This document shows, one piece after another, positions 10,921-22,754 of a DNA stretch of 64,000 nt (its first letter is position 1; each line of letters starts with the position of its first letter). The notes below the pieces were generated by a model. It worked only from the letters and a program-made list of their open reading frames with translations. It was not told where the DNA came from and searched no databases. The DNA comes from Coprinellus micaceus (Eukaryota; Basidiomycota; Agaricomycetes; Agaricales; Psathyrellaceae): NCBI GenBank assembly GCA_951394405.1, contig OX596338.1, forward strand, positions 310,001-374,000, read 5' to 3'. Both the position numbers and the translations under genes were made by a program.

Positions 10921-13900
10921 TCAAGAATCTATGTGAGGATCGTAACACTCAAACCACCTTTCCCCATGCACAAATGTCCGAAGATCCAGCTTCACGCTCA
11001 CCTCCGATATGACAGCCGTATTCCTTGGCCACCAAATCCCACTCCTACACCACGGCGGCACCCAAAGCAACAGACACTCCTTCTCCTCCTGCTCCCTCCT
11101 GCTCTTCACGATCCACCCATTCCTATACCCCGCGTTATCCGAGAATTCGGCTAGGCGTGCGCCTACAAAGCAGCCCCGAATGTCGTCCACCGAAGATACG
11201 TCCCACACACGGATGGCTTCGTCTCCAGACCCGGACACCAGGCGCGTACCGTCGTGATTGAAGGCGATGCTGAATATCGTTCCTGTATGTCCCTCAAGCG
11301 GGCCTAACACTAACGAGCCAGTGGTGAGGTCCCAGATGTTGATTGTCTCGTCGGCAGACCCAGAGGCGGCATAGAGACCGTTGGGCGAGACAGCAAGGCA
11401 AAGAATTATGTCGTGGTGTGCATCTTCGAGCCTCCACACCTCATCACCACTCTCCAAGTCCCAGAGCGTGATGGAGTAAGTCCTGGCCTCCTTGTCGTAC
11501 TCGTCATACTCGATCCGTGTCGAAGTGGCCAACAACCGATTTGAGTCTTGGGTGTCGAACGCGATGCAGTTTACCGAGTTGTCGTTGGTAGATTTTAGGC
11601 GCTCGCCCAGGTCCTCTCCTGTAAGCGTGTCCATGATGCAAATTGTGCCGTCGTTGGACGCCGAGGCGATCCTTGTCCCGTCTGGAGAGACAGCGATGGA
11701 AGTGATCCACCCAGTAGGTGAGGTCAGCGGCCCTACAACAGTCTCCCCAGTATGCGTGTCCCACACCCTGATGGTATTGTCGTGCGAGCTACTAACGAGG
11801 CGGTTATCGTTGGGGAGGAAGTGGATTGCCGTGATACCCCCGCTATGCCCACGGAGGACAGGCCGCAGAAGTTCCCCACTCTCGCTATCCCAAATGCACA
11901 CATCCCCATCACCACCACTCGCTCCCCCAGACGCGATCAGGACACCATCGGGTGAGTATACCACAACATCCACCCCTTTACTGTGACTCGGGGGCTCCGG
12001 GAATCGGTGCCAGTGGTGTCCGTCGAGGTCCTCACGATGGAAACGCGTGTCGTGGATAGGTGCCCCCGTTTCCGCGTCCCAGAGGCGAATGGTCTCGTCG
12101 TCGGACCCGGAAACGATCCGCAGGCCGTCAGGGGAGAACGCGACGCATTTGAGGTTGTCTTGGTGCGCAGGGATGTCGAGGAAGGGTGTCAGTGTGTATG
12201 GCTCGGGCTCAGACTCGAGTTCGCTATCGTCAGTTGAGAACTCAGCATCCCACACCCTCAACGAGCGGTCCATGGAGCTCGACAGGATCCTATGGCCCCG
12301 AGGAGAGAACGCAACGGACGTTACGCCGCTCTTATGTCCCGTGAACGGCTCGCAGATGATATTCCCTTTCTCAGCGTCCCAGAGGATGAGGATCCCATCC
12401 AAGCTCCCTGAGACTAGCCGCGTGCCGTCGGGGGACCAGGCGATCGAGGTGACGGCTTCCGTGTGCCCCTCTAGTGGCCCAACAGCGATAACGCCGGTAT
12501 CCAAGTCCCATATTTGGATGGTCTCGTCCTCAGAGGCGGAGGCGAGGCGGAGGCCATTTGGAGAGAATGCGACGCTGGTCACGCAACTCATGTGGCCTTC
12601 GAAGGGTTCGTCGTGTAGAATGTCCCCAGTGGACGTATCCCATACACGGATTGTCCTGTCCACCGACCCCGACGCAAGCTTCGTGCCGTCTGGCGAGCAT
12701 GCAATGGTTGTGACGCCACCCTTGTGGCCTGATAGAACTTGGAGGAGCTGACCGAACGACTCAGAGCCCGGAGCCTCCGAGACGTCCCATATCCTGATAC
12801 AACTGTCGAAGTACGAGGAAGCGAGACGGAAGGGGCAGCCATCGTCGGCGCTGAGGAATACGACGGAGGTGACGGCGGATTCGTGTTCACCGGAGGTGTC
12901 TCTGAGATCTGCAATAAGGTCCCCGCTCTCGGTGTCCCATATCTTCACTGTGCAGTCGTCGGATCCGGATGCGAGGAGTTTCCCGTCCCCCGAGAAGGCG
13001 ACTGCGCCGACATAGCCCTCATGTTCCTCCATCGGCCCCGTCCTAATGTCCCCGTTCTCCGCATCGCAGACAATGATGGTCTTGTCACTGGATCCGGAGG
13101 CGATCAGCTTGCCGTCGGGGGAAAACGCAACGCAATTGACAGCTCCTTCGTGCTCTTCCACTGTGAAGACAACGCGGGGCCACTCAAGGAACGTGGTCTC
13201 CTCCAGGCGGACCGTGCGGGGGAAGTGGCGGCGGAAGCGCTGCGCGACCTTGGAATTGGAGGGGGCGAAGGGAAGGGCGGAGATGTAGATGTGGGGAAGA
13301 GAGTGGTGCATTGCGCTTGAGAATGCGTCGAGGAACTTGAGGGCGTCCTCCACGAAGTCAAGGAACTCGTCATCGGCATTTCCCTGTATACATTGAGGGG
13401 TGCGGTCAGAATGAATCTCAGACAGCGACTAGTTGGTGTTCTTACCTCACACCATACCCGCAAGGCTTCAAGAGTGGAGGAGGCGTCGTAAATGGACCCG
13501 CATGCGCTCAGGACTTCCAGCCAGAAGAGGAACTTGTCTAGGATAACGATCTTGATCTGCTCAAATATCTCGTCGTCCCAATGAATAAGCTGCACGTGGT
13601 GCATCCAGAACCGAGAGGCGTATCCCAACGTCGTCGCCTTCATCCCTCCTTCCAGCCCATCCATAGCAACGTTCTTGGTGTGGCTGGTCCTAAAGCCCGC
13701 GATATTGAACCGAAGCTCCTCTACCATGACCCCCAACGTGAACCTCGCCATATTCCTCTGCTCAAAGGCCTGGTCAACCATAAACTTCTCGGGGCAGTTA
13801 GAATCGAGCAAGAACTCGATGAAGGATTCGTGGCTGAACGACAGGACACCTGAAGCCATATCCAAGGGGTCCAGGACCGAATCGATTCCCCGCAGGATGT

Positions 13901-16654
13901 GGTCGAACATGGTCGGCTCGTAAGGCAGGAGGCGCCTCAGCTGCTGCTTTGTCAATGGCTCTTTGGCGAAGATGATCGCACCCACAAACTGGTGGAACGC
14001 CTCCAAGACGGTTTGGCTTGGCTGGGAGAAGCCCCACTCTAGCACTGTGGTGTATAGGACCGCCATGTCTCCCAAACTCGTCCCTTCTAACAACAAGTTG
14101 AGCTGTTCCACCGGCTCCCCGAGGTTGATGTACTGGATTGCGGTTTTGGCCCAGAGGAATAGGCCCGCCGCTCGTACGGTGAGCCGATCGCACACCACGA
14201 TCCCTGGCCAGCCCGGAGGGAGAGACTCGTACTTCGACGCAATCTTGGCGAGGTGCTTTCGGAAGAACAGGTTGATATCCTGGAGCGCAGCTGGGGAGTT
14301 TGTCCCGAGGGACAGATCGATGACTTCGGAGATGTCGGCAAGTTTAGTGTGAATGTCTTGCTCGATTCTGCTCGTGATGATGAGCTTGAATTTGGGTGGG
14401 AGGTTCGCCCACCGCCTGATGGTCGAGAGCAAGCGGCGGCGGTCCTCTGATGATATCCCGTCACGTCCCCCACACTCGTCCACGGCGTCGATGACTACGA
14501 TAGGGAGACGCCCACGAGGTATAGGGTCAGCTTCGGCTTGCGCTTCGATGGGCTCCTCGATGAGTTCACGGAAGAGGGCCTTGACGTTCGAGGTCTCGAT
14601 ATACTCGATATCTAGGTCTTCGTCCTTGAGCTTCTCCAGAATGACTTTGCGGATGGACGGGTAGAGCTTGGCAAGGTCGTATGCGACATTCCGCCACAGG
14701 ACGTTTGGGGTCAGTGCCGTGGCTTTCTCACGTTCGAAGATGAACTTTGAGCCGAGGCGATTGCGTCGAGCAAGGGTAGCCATGACGGTGGATGCAATTG
14801 TAGATTTGCCGACTCCAGGAAAGCCCCGAATCCAAAGAATGTTGGGAGCCTTTTCGTCGTCCATCCACTCATCAATTTCCCCGAGGACATCTCGACGTGT
14901 CCCCTCCATGCAGGGAGGGGCGGGACGAGGGACTTCAAACCCTCTGGGCTTGAGTGTTTCGAGAATGAGGTTGTCCTCCACCGACGCTAACGAAAGGCAT
15001 TAGAAGTCCGTTATGCTGCAAAGTAGTTATGGGCTCACCAAGGTGCTTCGCAATCCAGTCGACATCACCTGTCCCTTGAACCGCAAGGCCTCTGTCGAAC
15101 TGCTGTTTGAATACGTCGAATTTCTTCCGCAACGCTTCGATATCGTCTTCAAAGAACGGGGCATCGAAGACTTTCTCTGGTTACATTGGTCGTCGGCCCG
15201 TACCAAGACAAACATGGAATACGGGCTTACCTTTCAGCGTTCGGTTAGTATACTTGATGATAAAGTTGGTGGTTTCATCCATGAGAGGCATCACCTCCTC
15301 GAGGGCCTTCTTCAACTGATGAAGGCGTGCAAACTGCTCAACGTCTTCGATGTAGGATAAGGTTCTTGCCATCTCGTCTGCGAGCCCTATCACAGTCCGG
15401 TCGATATTTTCTCGTTCCTCAAGTTGCTGTGCACCGATCCGGTTAGAGTGGCCGATGTGATTGACAGAAGAACGAACCTTCCACAGCACCTTCACGCCGC
15501 TTAAGACCGCTTTGGCAACAGGGTCAATCTGGATTAGGGCAATTTAGCAGTCGAGCCTGAGCGTACATCGACAACTGCGTACTTCGCTAATAGCGGCACC
15601 GTATGCCAGTAATCTTTGGAGAAAATCTCGAGATTTCCCAAGGTGGGACAGCACGCTCCGTAGCTCTCTCGCTTTGTCCTTTGCGAGGTCAAGGTTGGCC
15701 TGGAGAGATTTGGGTTCCTGCATAACTGTTAAAGGAGATTGCTAAAAACAGGGGTCGAACAACGCACAGCGACGAGGTCGATTATTACCGCCGGGTCTTC
15801 TCGAAGGATGAGTTCTGTGTTGGAATAGATGAGCATATGAGTTCAGAACGGCAAATGCTACGCACGGTATGTGGTCACATCGTCTTGATACACCGAAGAC
15901 TGTATAGCTTCCACAGCATCCTCGAAGCTGACACTAGCCTCGGCGAAAACAGGGCTTTTGGGCCACCCTCTCCGACGACGGAGTTGAAGAGTGAGGGTGG
16001 TGTTTGCTCGGATAGTCCTGTAGGGTAGCCAGATTTGGTGGATGACGCTGGTATGAAATCATGATGCTTCACGTACAGATGTGGTTGGATATCCCATCGC
16101 AGAGTGGCAGCTGGGTCTGTGACATGGTCATACCGCAACGGCAGCTTCACAAAGTCCTCGCCATTCACGATCAGCTTCAAGGATATAGGTTTCGTCAACT
16201 GTTTGGCGCCGAGAAGCACAGAGACGCCTATGAATAAACTTCAGCGCCACCTTTCATTTCACCAGAGAACTCGACACTCACCGGCGATCCGCACAGATCT
16301 CATCAGAGGTCTATTCTCGTCTGAACCACCCACGGACCATGCCCTCATTTCCGACTCTGGATCCAAAGTTCGAAGCCCCAGGGAAGGGCTCATCGGGTTG
16401 AGCAAGGTGGAGGTATCGGATGAAGACTGCAACGACATCGACCTGGGAAACGACTTGCTTGGTCTCTTTAAGGGCGGTGGGCTCAGCAACGGTGCTGTAC
16501 CCAACTGCTGTTCCGACCGCGATCTCCATTCTCCGCCTAGCTCCTCCGCAGTGCCCAATGACTGGTGTTTGCGTCGGGGACTCCGCTTAAAGAACGATGT
16601 GAACGGAGGTGAGCCCAAGAATCCTGGCGACTTCTTCTCGTCCGGTGACTTCAT
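10921..16654 (-). CDS. NLR-like STAND protein: C2-like / helical N-terminus, NACHT, 14 WD40 repeats
   Basis: A fungal NOD-like receptor analogue of the NACHT-WD40 class (HET-E-like architecture), with a likely role in non-self recognition or programmed cell death. The ATG at 16654 opens a Ser/Pro-rich leader. A likely C2-type beta-sandwich follows (exons about 16218-15870), then helical exons (15790-15040). The NACHT domain has Walker A GFPGVGKST, Walker B IVVIDAVDEC and sensor LIITSR. A short linker exon (DALKFLDAFSSAMHHSLPHI) leads into 14 WD40 repeats (about 13250-11160), enough for two seven-bladed propellers. The tail contains LLLWVPPWCRSGIWWPRNT, a conserved cap of the family. About nine introns; the one at about 13385-13445 divides NACHT from the propellers. 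Motifs look intact, so ATP/GTP switching is plausible. The effector output of the N-terminus is unknown. Confidence 0.9.
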
Positions 16655-17479
16655 CCTCTAGTCGGGGTCGTGGCCGCTTCCTTCAAGGGAAGAGGTCATG
16701 GACTGGGGTGAGGTGGTGGGTGAGCGTCTAATGGTGGGCAAGAAATGTGGCAACGAGGCTGCACCGCTGTATGCCCTCACTTTGTACCATGTGTTGATGG
16801 AATACCCCCGGCAATGCCGTTCAGGGGAGGCAGCTCCGGTCCGTTATTCCACAGCATTTCAAGTTCTGGCCCTGTCAGCGTTCAATTTTGCCGAAGAGTT
16901 GCGAGAGAAAATGGGAGAAATGTGGGGTGGACGGCATGGAGGTCAAGATGAAAGCCAAGTTCAACCGCCGCGCGACTGGTTCTCTCGGGCATTTCGCCGG
17001 GCGCTTAGTCAGGAATGATGCCAAGTATTTAGACGCCCAGGACCGAGCAGCGTCCCAGCCCGCCGAGCGTTAAAGTTCAACACAGGCTAAACTAAGCTGA
17101 AGGCGCGAAAATGCGCATCGGTTGTGGAATACATACGTATATATTTATCTCAAGAACTCACAGTGGTTTTTTCGAAAGGACAATCGTCAAGAATCCCACC
17201 AGAACGCCGTCGTGAACCCTACCTTCCTCGAAGCTGGCGGAGAATCACCCAGAGATGCCGTACGTCGTGCATCGTAGGGCAGGAGCTGAGAGGAATGGCG
17301 AAAGAAAGAGGAGAAGAACTGACAGTCCAGCCAAGTATTCAAAAAATAACACACTGACCGCGCGATGAGCCACTTGCATGATTCATAGCGCCGCGAACCA
17401 GAGTTATAACTAACGCAGGACAGCAGCGATTCTCAGCCAACTATCTATGACATCCAAAAGCTTTGACTTCGCTTCGCTA
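16655..17479. other. Intergenic: promoter of the NLR-like gene and downstream flank of a membrane gene
   Basis: About 825 bp. A plus-strand frame at 16698-17018 starts with ATG and encodes 106 residues, but it shows no recognisable motif and lies where the NLR promoter must be. I do not call it a gene. Confidence 0.4.
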
Positions 17480-18912
17480 CTATTTGAGCCGCATTGGCTG
17501 CAGAGATATAGAGTGAGAGACGCCTGGAGGAGAAGGCGCAGCAAACGAGGACACAGTATGCGATTCACTTTCGTGTATTGTCGCGAATCCCATTTTCCCC
17601 CTCGCCTCGGCTCGCAGGTTGAGAACCATTCGAGTAGCCAGGATGCTGTGCATCGCCATTTGAAACCTACGAGGGGAAATATGAGTAGAGGTTGGGACGA
17701 ATGGACTGAGAGGGAACTGACGGGTTGAGGGCAAAGCGAATGTTACCCTACAAAAAATCGAACAGGCGCGTCAACATGGCATGGCATTCACATAAAAGTT
17801 CCTACCTTGACTGTCAACTGAATAGCCGCATTGAGGACGGAGAGGACTAACGGGTGTCGGTTAGATATCCAGGTCGAGGGGTGTGCGATGAAGGTGACTC
17901 ACACGTAAGAGCGACGAAATATATAAGACTGTCTGTATAGACCACTTTAGCTAGGCGACTCCCAGAGCGTGCGCGCCGCCTGATGCCGTAGTAGAAGCAA
18001 AGCGCCATAATGACTAGTAGACAAGCATCAGCGACAACAACGCGGAACGGCTTCGCAATATTTTTAACTCACAAATCTGCTCCACGATGATGATGCCTAC
18101 AGCTAACGAGGACCACATCGAGTCATTATGTATTGGGATGCATTTAATAACCCAGGGATATGGCGATGTTTCGACTACCAGAAGTTCGTGTGAGCGAGAG
18201 GCGGATCGGGAATCTAAGAGATACTCACAGAGAGCAGTCAAGACGTATTTAATCATTAACCCGAACGCAGCTGCTGCTATCGCCTGGAAACCGCACTCGT
18301 TAGCTGGGAACCGGTATCGGGGAGAACCAAACTTACTATCCAAAATGCCAGGAGTATGAATCCAAGCGTCCTCCCGTTCCCAGACAAAGCCCATACTCTT
18401 GCAAAGAGCAGCGCTAAAAGGCATCTTGAGTATGGATGAGAGGGGCGAGCTCGGTCTTCAGTCTCCTACCCACTTTCTGAGATCAAAACTGTGGCGACTC
18501 TCGCACCTAATCGCAGTCAGTAAGTTCTCGTTTCACTTGCAAAACAAAGGGCTCACAATTCGAGGTCATGTTCATCGTCCTACAATCCAAGGACGGTACC
18601 AGCCTCGTCGTGACAATGGAGAGGAAGACCACATGGCGGTTCAGGAAGTAGAGGATAGTGACCACCGTTGTCCTGGTCGGCCAGATCAACCTGATCTGTG
18701 GAGAGAATAGAATGTGTCAACAACACTGCGAATGGTCGTCGATTGAGCGACCCAGAGTTCGTACCTCGGAAGGGAGAGTAGCAAAGTACTCCACGGTCTA
18801 ATCTAGGTCAGCTTATTCGCCGGTACCCAGGAGTTCTCAGGTACAGACCAGAAATGCTAGAGCTGAGACTATGAGAGGCAACGAGTGAGCGCCAGATTCC
18901 CGAGAGAATCAT
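17480..18912 (-). CDS. DUF6533-like multi-pass membrane protein, paralog A (5' end uncertain)
   Basis: An Agaricomycete-specific membrane protein of about seven helices and unknown function. Pieces identifiable in order on the minus strand: exon TVEYFATLPSE (starts 18797), exon IRLIWPTRTTVVTILYFLNR (about 18700), ALLFARVWALSG (about 18415), FYYGIRRRARSGSRLAKVVY (about 17960), and the last exon from about 17665 with MAMHSILATRMVLNLR, stop at 17480. These match paralogs B (20043-21559) and C (40200-41803) exon by exon. Upstream of 18850 the expected first exon (ending LQTLK in the paralogs) was not found, and exon 2 changes frame between a MILSGIW-like start and an ALAFL-like end. The gene may have a decayed 5' end; 18912 is only the nearest ATG. 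Confidence 0.55.
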
Positions 18913-20042
18913 GACTGGGGAGTGCCGCATACCATCGAAGTACTAAACAAGCCACCGTAATTTGGTCAGTTCGGCGCCGAGTAGGTTATAGAACCCCAGA
19001 AGACACACCATAAGCGACTTCAATTGCCCGAGTTCCGCTACGCCACCGATTGCGGATGACATCCCGGGGATACCCCAGCGTAAGAGGGTGCACGAGGGGC
19101 AAGAAGAGGAAGTGGATTTGAAAAGACGAGGAGGCGCTTATATCGCGTCGCCACAATGATACCACCACACGTTATAGGCACCTGTGGATGTAATGCAACT
19201 TTGAATGATGGCCGCTGAGGAACCCTCGACGAGCTTCGGGTAAATCGCCCACAACCTGGATCACAAATGGATCAAATACCCTTGGTTCTGCAGGGATATA
19301 AAGTGGGGTTTAACGACCGTTGGTGGGTTTCGCGTGTGGATGTAGTCACAGGATCAACGAGGTAACGAAATATCAGGGATGGAAGCGACAAAGAGCAGCG
19401 TCCCCGCAGTTGCATGAGAAGCTCCCCAGACACGAAGGCGTTGCGCGCCCGCATAGATACCTGGGATGTCTCCCCATGAGCGTAAACGTCAACCTAGTGG
19501 CAGTTAGTATCAATGCAAACGAAGGAGGGTGACGGCACACCTCATTCTTCATGAGCGTGGGTACTTGGAATGAGTCTACATCTCGGATCGTCCGTCATAA
19601 CGATCGACCGTACCACCCGAGCCAGGTGTTTGCGGGGGCCGGTATGGGAAGCTGAGGAAGCAGAGACAACAAGTTTCCCAAGGAAGGGCAGTGTTCCCCA
19701 ATAAGAGAACCCCGCCGCCTTGTACCAGTAACTGAATAGTGCCCACCTCGATCATGTTTGGGTCGTATTCTGGCTTCAATTCTCTAGCATCGAGGGAAGA
19801 TGGCGGTTGAATTGAAAGCCAACGCGATCAGCATCAGCACCCGCATTCAGGCGCTTAGTCAGGATGCAGATTGATGCCCAGAGATCGCGGGATTGGCCAA
19901 TTAGGCGCCCGTAACGTCGAGGAGCGTGGCTCTGGGTCGAGGCTTGGTGCCCAATGATACCTCTCAATATAGAAGGTACCCATGATGGAGCGTTGTTGTG
20001 GTCCCTATTGAGTTCTGAAATGCACAATATATTCTGTGAATC
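18913..20042. other. Intergenic between tandem membrane-protein paralogs
   Basis: About 1.1 kb. It could contain the missing 5' exon of paralog A, but I found no copy of the MSS...LQTLK exon that starts paralogs B and C. Short frames only. Confidence 0.4.
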
Positions 20043-21559
20043 CTACTTCCAAGGTTTGAGGGGCTGGAGCGATATAGAATGGACCGCTTCCGCCTGCATG
20101 GTTGACACCATCGTCGTTTCAAGATTCGTGTTGAAGCCCATCCGTGCCCTTGCCTCATCTCTCAGATGTAGGACCATCCGAGTAGCGAGGATGCTATGCA
20201 TAGCCATATGAAATCTGAGACGGATCGACGCAGAGGTTTAGCGCCTATGGAAGTGGGAACATTCCAGGAACTTACGGGTTCAACAAAAAGCGAATGTTGC
20301 CCTTGACGGTGAGCTGGATCGCCGCGTTGAGAATTGCGATGACTGGAAGTAATGCCTCTGTCAGATATTCTACCCACAATAGAATTCAATGGGTGGAGCT
20401 CACGCGTTAACGCGACGAAGTACAATAGGCCATCCCGGTACACTATCTTCGCAAGTCGACTCCCAGTTCGTGAGCGGCTTCGAATACCGTAGTAGAAGGA
20501 GAGAGACATGATCACTAGGCTCCGTTATATGCGCGTATCAATTTCCGAGTAACCGCACGCACCAATTTGCTCCAAGAACACGATGCCAACGGCTGGCGAC
20601 GAGTACATCGCGTTGTTGAAAACCGGGATGCATTCGATGATATGGGGATACGGGGACAGTACATCTAGAGAGTGGATGAGTCGAAATTGGGATCAGGAAC
20701 ATCGAGGATAGCCTTACAAACTGCAGACAGGGCGTAAAGGACAATCAGGACCAGGGCAGCTACACCAATTGCCTGTGTGGTCCGTTCGTGTGCCGCTCAC
20801 GACAAAGACTGCAGAAGAGAACTCACCACCCAGAAGGCGACTAAGAGATACCCTAGCCGCCGCTCACTTCCTGACAGAGCCCAAACTCGGGCGAACAGGA
20901 GGGCTAGTTATTCCACATTAGCTCACAGCCGACAGGGTCTATACACCGACGCCGTCAGCCTACCTTCGGAGATCAGGACAGTCGCTACTCTCGCGCCTAA
21001 GTACCACGAGTTTATTCGCTTGTTAATTTGGGGGCAGATGGCCTCGGCACTTACAGTTAGAAATCATGTTGAGTGTCCTGCAATGCGTTCCGGGCGCAAG
21101 CCTCGTCGTGATCACAGAAATGAAGACGACATGGCGATTTAGGAAATAGAGGATGTTGATGTATGTCATCCGGGTTGGCCATATCAACTTAACCTACAGA
21201 TTAAACATTCCTAGCCATTTAGTGTGTAGGTATTCGTATCGGGCTCGGAGGCACGTACCTCGAGAGGCACGGTGGCGATATACTCCGCGGCCTGTACGCG
21301 CTCGTGCTTCAGCCCGAGAGATATCGTGAACGCAACCAACGGCCTGTACATACCAGCAACGCCAAAGTCGCAGCTACATGGTAGGGGCGTCTCGATCAGC
21401 TCGCTAAACCATGGCCCTTGGTGGAGTCACCCACCATCAAGGTACTGTGCGGGTAAACGTATTAAGCACCCGCCTACTACATACGCAGGTGCATCACTGG
21501 CTTACCTTGAGTGTCTGGAGCTGGTCCAGTTCCGATAAGCTAATGACTGTGGAGGACAT
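20043..21559 (-). CDS. DUF6533-like multi-pass membrane protein, paralog B
   Basis: Same family as paralogs A and C. The ATG at 21559 opens MSSTVISLSELDQLQTLK followed by a GTAAGC donor, almost the same first exon as paralog C (MSSGLDILELESLQTLK). Later exons give AAEYIATVPLE (about 21275), ALLFARVWALSG (about 20890), MSLSFYYGIRSRSRTGSRLA and YRDGLLYFVALT (about 20500-20410), and the last exon MAMHSILATRMVLHLR, ending in TAG at 20043. The second exon is the weak point: the frame that yields VAATLALL before the GTATGT donor runs into an in-frame TGA about 40 nt upstream when aligned with paralog C. Either the acceptor lies inside that stretch or the copy is damaged. It is tandem with A, same strand. 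Confidence 0.6.
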
Positions 21560-22208
21560 TACTGGCGAGATCCCAACCAGGGTGGCGGGAATAAAAGGGG
21601 ATCGGTGGGTGCATTATTTGGACCGACAGAAAAAGGACCTATATATCCACCTTGCGAACTCTTCCACGGAAGCCAGTGCAAGAGTTCGAAGACCGCAGTG
21701 AAACCTGAGAACAAGCCGCAGAGGGTTTGTCGGTGACGAAACGGGCTATCGAATGTCAATAATACCCCGACCTGGGACAGGCTTCCACCTTACGTGGTTC
21801 TTTCTGATATTAGGGGAGATAGATAGGTCGCTGAGGACGCTCGATGGTCATGGGAGATCCTCTGGATCATTGGAAGGATGCTTGCGTAAAACAAAGTGCC
21901 AGCGATCCCACCGTGGTCTTCTATATTTTTGGGTGGCGGTCGGAGAACGCAGGGGTAAAACTGACAGTTGAGCTCGAGCATCCTATCGATTGAGCTTTGG
22001 TTGAGGTTCCGACTCTGAGGATGAGGTAATGGCTCCGAGTCGTACCATGAAGTTGTAGCTAGGCCACCGCTTCCTGGTACCAACGGGCACGGAACAAAGG
22101 GGCTGAAGCGTACCCTTTCAACTTTCAACTCATCTTGATTCTTCCGAACTTCGAAGGGACTCGGGAGTCGGGGGAGTAAGGAAACGGGATCAAAAACAAA
22201 CGACATGT
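21560..22208. other. Intergenic: promoter of paralog B and downstream flank of tRNA-Thr
   Basis: About 650 bp. A minus-strand ATG frame of 138 residues (22206-21790) begins immediately next to the tRNA and has no recognisable motif; it is left uncalled. Confidence 0.35.
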
Positions 22209-22290
22209 TCCCCCTAGCCGACTCGAACGACTGACCTCATCATTGCGTGTGAATACAAGTGATGCGCTCTACCAACTGAGCTAAGGAGGA
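22209..22290 (-). tRNA. tRNA-Thr(TGT) with 10-nt intron
   Basis: An 82-nt gene, 72 nt after removal of a 10-nt intron. On the minus strand the acceptor stem TCCTCCT pairs with AGGGGGA (one T-G wobble). The D arm matches that of the tRNA at 10464. The anticodon arm reads CATCA-CTTGTA, then intron TTCACACGCA, then A-TGATG, so the anticodon is TGT (Thr) and the intron sits after position 37 as usual for nuclear tRNAs. The T arm is identical to the tRNA at 10464-10535. Confidence 0.92.
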
Positions 22291-22754
22291 GTCGGTAATA
22301 TCTGGCATTTTTGAAATTTCAATGTATCTTTGGTTTTTTTTTCTTTCTTTTTTTCTTTTTTTTGCGAAGCCAACGGGATGCTAGGTCCCTTTGAGTTCGC
22401 CGTACTCGAGGCTGTAGTTCAAGACCAAGGCGGGAAGTAGCGCCCATGCAGCGTGGAATGTTGATGGTCAGGAGAACAGCACAGGAAAATAGACGCCCAC
22501 TGAACTTACAACCGTACCATGGGCTGACAGCAACATATGCCTCCCTCTCCACCGCTCTTCGCTGCACTGAGCCTTCCCCTCCCCGATGGAGGTGCGCCTC
22601 AGCCAACCTGTTATCCTGACGCAGATCGGCTGGCTATCCTTCGGTTCGCACCCATAATGCATGATGGTCCGCACGCCGCAAGAAGTCACAATGGACCGTA
22701 GTTATCGATTCCATTATACGTCAGTACCCAGTTGACTAAATAAAAGAATCTAAA
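22291..22754. other. Intergenic with homopolymer-rich tract
   Basis: About 460 bp. A T-rich tract with scattered C (about 22331-22362) lies 40 bp upstream of the tRNA. The rest should hold the P450 3' UTR. No gene supported. Confidence 0.4.

Noticed and set aside
16698..17018. 106-codon plus-strand ATG frame upstream of the NLR-like gene
   Set aside because: No recognisable motif and it lies where the NLR promoter should be.
21790..22206. 138-codon minus-strand frame starting with ATG beside tRNA-Thr(TGT)
   Set aside because: No motif, no splice support, and the start abuts the tRNA; a chance frame is likely.
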